64,000 nucleotides of DNA from Streptomyces sp. Tu 3180. GTDB lineage: Bacteria; Actinomycetota; Actinomycetes; Streptomycetales; Streptomycetaceae. The stretch lies in the NCBI RefSeq assembly GCF_009852415.1, contig NZ_WOXS01000002.1, positions 868,001 through 932,000 on the forward strand. The letters are read 5' to 3'. Shown here one piece after another: positions 59,559-64,000 of this stretch. The notes beneath the pieces are model-generated. The model searched no databases and had not been told where the DNA came from. It saw only the letters and a list, made by a program, of their open reading frames with translations. Position 1 is the first letter of the stretch. Every line of letters begins with the position of its first letter. Made by a program: the position numbers and the translations under genes.

Positions 59559-62063
59559 GTGAGCATCACCGAGCATCCGCGCGAGCCGCAGCGCGGTGAG
59601 CCGCGGCTCGAACCCGCCCCTCCCGCGCCCGCCGACGCGCCGGTGCCGTCGGACGGGGCCCTCTCCGTGGACGGGACCCTCTCCGTCCCCTCCCCGGCGG
59701 ACACCCCGTCCGCCGGTCCCGCCGGCGTGTCCGCCGACTCGCCCGTGGGCCGGCTCGCGGCCACCGTGGACCGGCTCAGCCGTGAGGTGCGCGCCGCGCA
59801 GGCCGAGGCCGAGGGGCGGGCCCTGATCGAACTCGCCAAGGGGATCCTCGTCGAACGCCTGGGGTGCGGTCCCTCGCAGGCCGCGCGTCAGCTCGCCGAG
59901 CTGACCGAGCAGGCCGGGACGACCCAGCTGGAGTTCGCGGTCGAGGTCATCAACCAGGCCGCCCGGGACCGGATGTCCGAGGTGACGGACGCCTTCCTGG
60001 CCGCCACCCGGGCCGCGGACGACGCGCGGGCCGAGGAGGCCGCCGTGCGGCTGCGCGCGGCCGAGAGCGGGGCGCTGGCGGCGGACGACACCCAGGCGGT
60101 CGCCGAGTCGCTGCTGGAGCAGGCGCTGCGCCCGCTCGGGGCGACGGCGGTGGCCATCTGGGCGGCGGGCGCCGACGGGTCGCTCACGCTGGCGGGCAGC
60201 GCCGGGTTCTCCCCGGCCGAGGCGGCGCGCTGGTGCTACGTCCCGCCGGACGTGGCGACGGTCGCCCGCTGCGGGCTCCTGGAGCGCGACGGCCTGTGGA
60301 TCACGTCGCTGGCCGAGACGGGCCTGCCCAGCGTCGGCCGGCACCACCACCCGGACGGGGGCAGGGCGGCCCTGCCCGCGGGGACCGGGGGACGCGTGCA
60401 CGGTGTGCTGGAGATCGTCTGGCCGTCGCCGCTGCCCGAGCAGCCGCCGCAGATCGTCCGCCAGGTGGAGGCCCTGGCCGAGCTGTGCGCCCACACCCTG
60501 GAGACGTACACGCCGCCGAGCGGACCGCCGCACCGGCCGCGGACGCTGCCGGACGCCGCGGAGCTGATGGACCTGGCCGACGGTCTGCACGACCCCGCGC
60601 TGGTCCTCCTGCCGCACCTGGACGCCTCCGGGAACCTGCTGGACTTCCGCATCCAGCACGTCAACGGCCGCTTCCTGGACCCGGCGGGACGGCCGCGCGC
60701 CATGGTCAGCGGCGCCCTCCTGCTGGAGGCCTACCCGATGGCCGCCGGGGAGGGCGAGCTCTTCCAGCGGATCGAGCGGGTGTACGCCACGGGCGAGCCG
60801 TTCCGGGCCCGGCGCATGAACCTGACGGCGCTCGTCGGCCAGGTGCCGCTGTCGGCGGTCGCGGACATCAGCGTGAGCCGGCACGGCTCCGGCCTCCTGT
60901 TCATCTGGCGCATCGAGGACGAGGCGGCCCGGCTGGCGAGCCTGCTCCAGCACGCCCAGCGGCTCGGCCGGATCGGCGGCTTCGAGGAGAACCTGCTCAC
61001 CGGGGAGATCACCTGGAACGGGCAGCTCTTCGACCTCTACGGGCGCCCGCAGACGAGTCCGCCGGTGCCGCTGGAGAACCTGCCCGCGCACGCCCACCCG
61101 GACGACGCCGTCGCCATCGGCCGGTTCCTGCGCACGCTGCTGCACCACCGGCGCCCCGCCTCGGCGGCCTTCCGGCTGCAGCGGCCCGACGGGGTGACCC
61201 GGCACATCCGGGTCGTCGCCGAACCGGTCCTGGACACCGACGGCCGGCCGCTCACCGTCCGCGGCGCCTACCAGGACATCTCGGCACAGCACTGGACGGA
61301 GGTGGCGCTGGCGGCCACCCGCGACCAGCTGGCGCACACCGAGCAGCAGGCCAGCGAGCGCGACCGGCTGGCGCTGCAGCTGCAGCGCGCCATCATGCCG
61401 CCCGCCCAGGCGCCGCTGCAGGTGCCCGATCTGGACGTGGCCGTCCGCTACCGGCCCGCGGAGACCGAGCAGCTGGTGGGCGGCGACTGGTACGACGCCG
61501 TGGTGCTCCCGTCCGGGCTGGTGCTGCTGTGCGTGGGCGACGTCGCCGGCCACGGCATCGAGGCGGCGACCAGCATGGTCGTCCTGCGCAACGCGCTGCG
61601 CGGTCTGGCCGTCACCGGCGCGGGCCCCGGGCAGCTGCTGTCGTGGCTGAACATCGTGGCGCACCACCTGACGGGCGCGGTCACCGCCACCGCGGTCTGC
61701 GGCCTGTACGACCCGGCCTCGCGGACGCTGAGGTGGGCCAGGGCGGGCCATCTGCCGCCCGTGCTGGTGCGGGGCGGCGAGGCATCTCCCCTGCCGCTGG
61801 TGCGCGGGCTGCTGCTCGGTGCCGTGCCCGAGGCCGCGTACGAGGAGGCGGAGGTGCGGCTGGCGGCCGGGGACAACCTGCTGATGTACACGGACGGTCT
61901 GATCGAGCGCCGGGACCGCTCCGTCGAGGAGTCCCTGGCCCACCTGCTCACCACCGCCGCCACGGCCCCGGGCACGCTCGACCAGCGGCTGGACCGGCTG
62001 CTCACGTACAGCAGGTCGGACACGGACGACGACACCTGCATCGTGGGCATCCGGGTCGGGTGA
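59559..62063 (+). CDS. ANTAR-GAF-PAS-SpoIIE phosphatase
   Basis: An 834-residue PP2C-type regulator. After a disordered Pro/Ala-rich start, residues about 65-130 form an ANTAR-like segment (EAEGRALIELAKGILVERL, PSQAARQLAELTEQAG). This is followed by a GAF-like domain (about 165-325), two PAS domains (about 340-445 and 465-590) and a SpoIIE phosphatase (about 605-834; GGDWYDAVVLPSG, VGDVAGHGIEA, MYTDGLIERRD, DDTCIVGI). Joining an RNA-binding-type domain to a phosphatase is notable. GTG 59559 with GAGGAG upstream. It lies 105 nt after the hybrid kinase and just before STAS and RsbR genes, whose products it may dephosphorylate. Confidence 0.93.
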   Translation: MSITEHPREPQRGEPRLEPAPPAPADAPVPSDGALSVDGTLSVPSPADTPSAGPAGVSADSPVGRLAATVDRLSREVRAAQAEAEGRALIELAKGILVERLGCGPSQAARQLAELTEQAGTTQLEFAVEVINQAARDRMSEVTDAFLAATRAADDARAEEAAVRLRAAESGALAADDTQAVAESLLEQALRPLGATAVAIWAAGADGSLTLAGSAGFSPAEAARWCYVPPDVATVARCGLLERDGLWITSLAETGLPSVGRHHHPDGGRAALPAGTGGRVHGVLEIVWPSPLPEQPPQIVRQVEALAELCAHTLETYTPPSGPPHRPRTLPDAAELMDLADGLHDPALVLLPHLDASGNLLDFRIQHVNGRFLDPAGRPRAMVSGALLLEAYPMAAGEGELFQRIERVYATGEPFRARRMNLTALVGQVPLSAVADISVSRHGSGLLFIWRIEDEAARLASLLQHAQRLGRIGGFEENLLTGEITWNGQLFDLYGRPQTSPPVPLENLPAHAHPDDAVAIGRFLRTLLHHRRPASAAFRLQRPDGVTRHIRVVAEPVLDTDGRPLTVRGAYQDISAQHWTEVALAATRDQLAHTEQQASERDRLALQLQRAIMPPAQAPLQVPDLDVAVRYRPAETEQLVGGDWYDAVVLPSGLVLLCVGDVAGHGIEAATSMVVLRNALRGLAVTGAGPGQLLSWLNIVAHHLTGAVTATAVCGLYDPASRTLRWARAGHLPPVLVRGGEASPLPLVRGLLLGAVPEAAYEEAEVRLAAGDNLLMYTDGLIERRDRSVEESLAHLLTTAATAPGTLDQRLDRLLTYSRSDTDDDTCIVGIRVG

Positions 62064-62098
62064 CAGGGCACGGCGGGCACCGCCGGCGACGCACCGAG

Positions 62099-62123
62099 GC
62101 ATGACACGGCGATTCGGGGGTAC
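62099..62123 (+). promoter_or_regulatory. SigB-type promoter candidate upstream of STAS antagonist
   Basis: GCAT (62099-62102), a 15-nt spacer, GGGTAC (62118-62123). It lies 221 nt before the STAS start, further than at the other sites, so the match is less certain. Confidence 0.45.
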
Positions 62124-62344
62124 GCGCGGCTGCGCGGTGGAGTCGACCGGCGGGTGAGGGAGTGTCCGATCAGGTGAGGGAGCACCGGGAGGGAGCGGGC
62201 AGTGGGCTGCGCCGCTTCCCGTCCCGGAGGCGTCCTCCCCGGCCGGCGCCCATGAGAGCGTGATCACCCCGCGCGCCAGGACCGGCGCGTGTCGACGCCC
62301 CCGCAGGGGTAACCAGCCCTGGCCGTCATTTGTTGGAGGTACTC

Positions 62345-62746
62345 GTGCCCATTGCCCAGAATCCCCTGTCCGTCGAGGTGACCCTGCCCCGGGAGGACGT
62401 GGCCCTGCTCAGGGTGGAGGGGTATTTGGACGTCGACACCGCGACCGAGTTCCAGCATCACCTGGCGAACCAGCTCCATCACGGCCGGCGGCACTTCCTT
62501 CTCGACCTGTCCGAGGTCCCCTTCATGGACTCGTCCGGCATGAACATCATCCTGCGCGTCTACCAGGAGGCGCGTGAGCTGCCGGGAAGCGTGCACATCA
62601 TCTCCCCCACGCCCGCGGTGCGCCGCATCCTGGACCTGACCGGCGTCAGCATCACGGTCCCGGTCTCCGAGAGCGTCGACGAGGCGCTGGAGCGCGTCGA
62701 CGGGCTGCCGCAGGTCCCGGAGGTCCCGGAGGAGCCCGCGAGCTGA
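62345..62746 (+). CDS. STAS-domain anti-sigma factor antagonist
   Basis: A 133-residue RsbV/SpoIIAA-like protein. VALLRVEGYLDVDTATEFQHHL and the phospho-acceptor segment FLLDLSEVPFMDSSGMNIILRVYQEA (Ser in MDSSG) are the STAS hallmarks. Phosphorylation by a GHKL kinase would inactivate it and a SpoIIE phosphatase would reactivate it. It has a 20-residue acidic C-terminal tail with a repeated VPEVPEE motif. GTG 62345 has TTGGAGGT 5 nt upstream. It lies between a SpoIIE phosphatase gene and an RsbR-like gene; the cognate anti-sigma factor is not adjacent. Confidence 0.93.
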   Translation: MPIAQNPLSVEVTLPREDVALLRVEGYLDVDTATEFQHHLANQLHHGRRHFLLDLSEVPFMDSSGMNIILRVYQEARELPGSVHIISPTPAVRRILDLTGVSITVPVSESVDEALERVDGLPQVPEVPEEPAS

Positions 62747-62986
62747 ACGACATCCGCGAGAGACCACCACGTCCCCGCGTCGGGCCGGTGGGCAGCGCGG
62801 CCCCCGGGCCGCCCGCCACCGGCCGTCGCGCTGTTCGCGCGGCCCCCGGAAGGGGCCGGCCGCGGGTGCGGGGCACGGTGTCGTGCGAGGTCGGGACGTC
62901 GTTAAAGTGGTCGCCCGGCAGGGGCCGATCGCCGTCCGGTGGTCCCGAACGGGCTCGACACGCAACGATGATGAGGAGAACAGCAG

Positions 62987-63886
62987 GTGCCGGAGCACGA
63001 AGCGGGCGGAACGCTCGGAACGCCGACACTCGAGGTCAGGGACTTCCTGCTCCGCCGGCGTGAGCAGATCGCCCAGCGGTGGGCGGACGAGCCCCTGTTC
63101 CGTACGGTGTTCACCGTCTCCCGCGACGAGGCGGTGGAGGCGGGCAAGGCGGTCGTCGACGCGCTGGCGCAGGTCGCCGACGCGCAGCGGGTCGAGGACC
63201 CGGACGCCGCGGGTTTCACGGGTGTGCGCGAGCAGCTGGCGCGGATGGGAGCGGCCCGCTCCCGCGCGGGGCTGTCGACCACGCAGGTGTCGAGCGAGCT
63301 GGCCGCGCTGTGGCCGCCGGTGGAGAACCTCCTGGTCGCCGATCTGGAACAGGCGTCGCCCGAGGGGCTGCGGGAGTGCTCGACCACGCTCAGCGTGCTC
63401 ATGGGCACGCTGCGGCTGGTGGCCATGCAGACGGCGCTCAGCGAGGGGCAGGCCCTCATCGACCGGCAGCGGCTGCAGCTGCTGGAGGTGGCCACGCCGG
63501 TGATCAAGCTCTGGGACGGCATCGTGGCGGTCCCGCTGATCGGGACGCTCGACAGCGCCCGCAGCCAGGTCGTGATGGAGACGCTGCTGAACGCGGTCGT
63601 CGACCAGCACGCCCGCTTCGCGATCCTCGACATCACCGGTGTGCCGACCGTCGACTCGCTGGTGGCGCAGCACCTGATGAAGACGGTCGCCGCGGCCCGG
63701 CTGATGGGCGCGGAGTGCGTGGTGTCCGGTATCCGTCCGGCGATCGCGCAGACCATCGTGCACCTGGGTCTGGACCTCGGCACGGTGAAGACCCGCGCGA
63801 GCCTCGCCGACGCGCTCGGGTACTGCCTGCACGAGCTGGGGGCGAACATCGTGAACGCGGCGCCCGACGGTGTGGGCCGCCGGTGA
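62987..63886 (+). CDS. RsbR-like stressosome protein
   Basis: A 299-residue protein. The N-terminal part (about 15-165) is an all-helical globin-like or RsbRD-type sensor. The C-terminal STAS domain (about 170-285) carries LLEVATPVIKLWDGIVAVPLIGTLDS and ILDITGVPTVDSLVAQHLMKT, as in RsbR paralogues. The Thr in PTVD and a following site would be phosphorylated by RsbT. RsbR and RsbS form stressosomes that release RsbT on stress. GTG 62987 with GAGGAGAA upstream. The stop overlaps the RsbS start (GTGA). Confidence 0.92.
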   Translation: MPEHEAGGTLGTPTLEVRDFLLRRREQIAQRWADEPLFRTVFTVSRDEAVEAGKAVVDALAQVADAQRVEDPDAAGFTGVREQLARMGAARSRAGLSTTQVSSELAALWPPVENLLVADLEQASPEGLRECSTTLSVLMGTLRLVAMQTALSEGQALIDRQRLQLLEVATPVIKLWDGIVAVPLIGTLDSARSQVVMETLLNAVVDQHARFAILDITGVPTVDSLVAQHLMKTVAAARLMGAECVVSGIRPAIAQTIVHLGLDLGTVKTRASLADALGYCLHELGANIVNAAPDGVGRR

Positions 63887-64000
63887 GCGAGGAGCTCTCC
63901 CGCCCGGTCGCGGGACACGTGCCGGTCCTCAGGCTCGGCGACGTCCTGCTGGTCACCCTCCAGGGGGACCTGTACGACAGCACGGCGCAGCAGTTGCAGC
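63883..64000 (+). CDS. RsbS-like STAS protein, cut by window end
   Basis: The first 39 codons of a gene that runs off the right edge. VPVLRLGDVLLVTLQGDLYDSTAQQL matches the start of RsbS, a short STAS protein and core stressosome subunit. GTG 63883 overlaps the RsbR stop by 4 nt. An RsbT kinase gene would be expected next, outside the window. Confidence 0.85.
   Translation, partial: MSEELSRPVAGHVPVLRLGDVLLVTLQGDLYDSTAQQLQ

Overview
The window is about 72-75% GC with strong G/C bias at codon third positions, frequent GTG starts, many ATGA/GTGA gene overlaps and a GlgE-type glycogen/trehalose cluster. With streptogrisin-type protease, ANTAR and SpoIIE phosphatase genes, this points to a Streptomyces (or close relative) chromosome. 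I see no rRNA, tRNA, CRISPR array, insertion sequence or phage gene. About 48 protein genes fill the window.

Layout. 0.5-5.5 kb (minus): a giant P-type ATPase with a degenerate N-terminal half, and a small membrane partner. 5.7-7.6 kb (plus): a three-gene operon of nucleotidyltransferase, BON-domain protein and metallophosphoesterase. 7.9-14.6 kb: secreted PhoD, a streptogrisin-like protease, an M20 amidohydrolase, a CYP152 peroxygenase and an unknown gene. 14.9-17.4 kb: a UDP-glucuronate decarboxylase-like enzyme and an MFS exporter. 17.6-23.1 kb: a stress block with hemerythrin, DoxX, DUF1360, fructosamine-kinase-like protein, catalase and a conserved 78-residue protein. 23.6-34 kb: PucR regulator, YciO/YrdC protein, TauD dioxygenase, aldo/keto reductase, PAS-GAF-SpoIIE phosphatase, a DoxX-peroxiredoxin operon, AraC regulator with divergent MFS, and a MarR regulator. 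34.5-39.6 kb: an NPP1/NLP secreted protein, a stand-alone hemC, a SigB-family sigma factor, an ANTAR protein and a two-domain VOC protein. 39.6-50.3 kb: glgX with a GHKL ATPase-like gene on one side, and DUF5133, glgE, treS, maltokinase and glgB on the other. 50.4-55 kb: YbdK ligase, acyl-CoA synthetase, a small anti-sigma-like ATPase and a PRC-barrel protein. 55.4-64 kb: a HAMP-repeat hybrid kinase, an ANTAR-PAS-SpoIIE phosphatase, a STAS antagonist and the start of an RsbR-RsbS module that runs off the right edge.

How it fits together. The theme is general stress and osmotic/oxidative defence with partner-switching control. Reading the intergenic DNA, I found six sites matching the Streptomyces SigB-type promoter (GNNT, 14-16 nt, GGGTAC/T). 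They lie upstream of the nucleotidyltransferase operon, the catalase, the 78-residue protein, the VOC protein, the PRC-barrel protein and the STAS antagonist. In the first five, the -10 box lies 86-91 nt before the start codon. This suggests a dispersed regulon read by a SigB-type factor, perhaps the one encoded at 37.4 kb, with its regulators (STAS, RsbR/RsbS, GHKL ATPases, SpoIIE phosphatases) in the same window. The GlgE cluster would supply trehalose and glycogen for the same response. All functions are inferred from sequence motifs read by eye.
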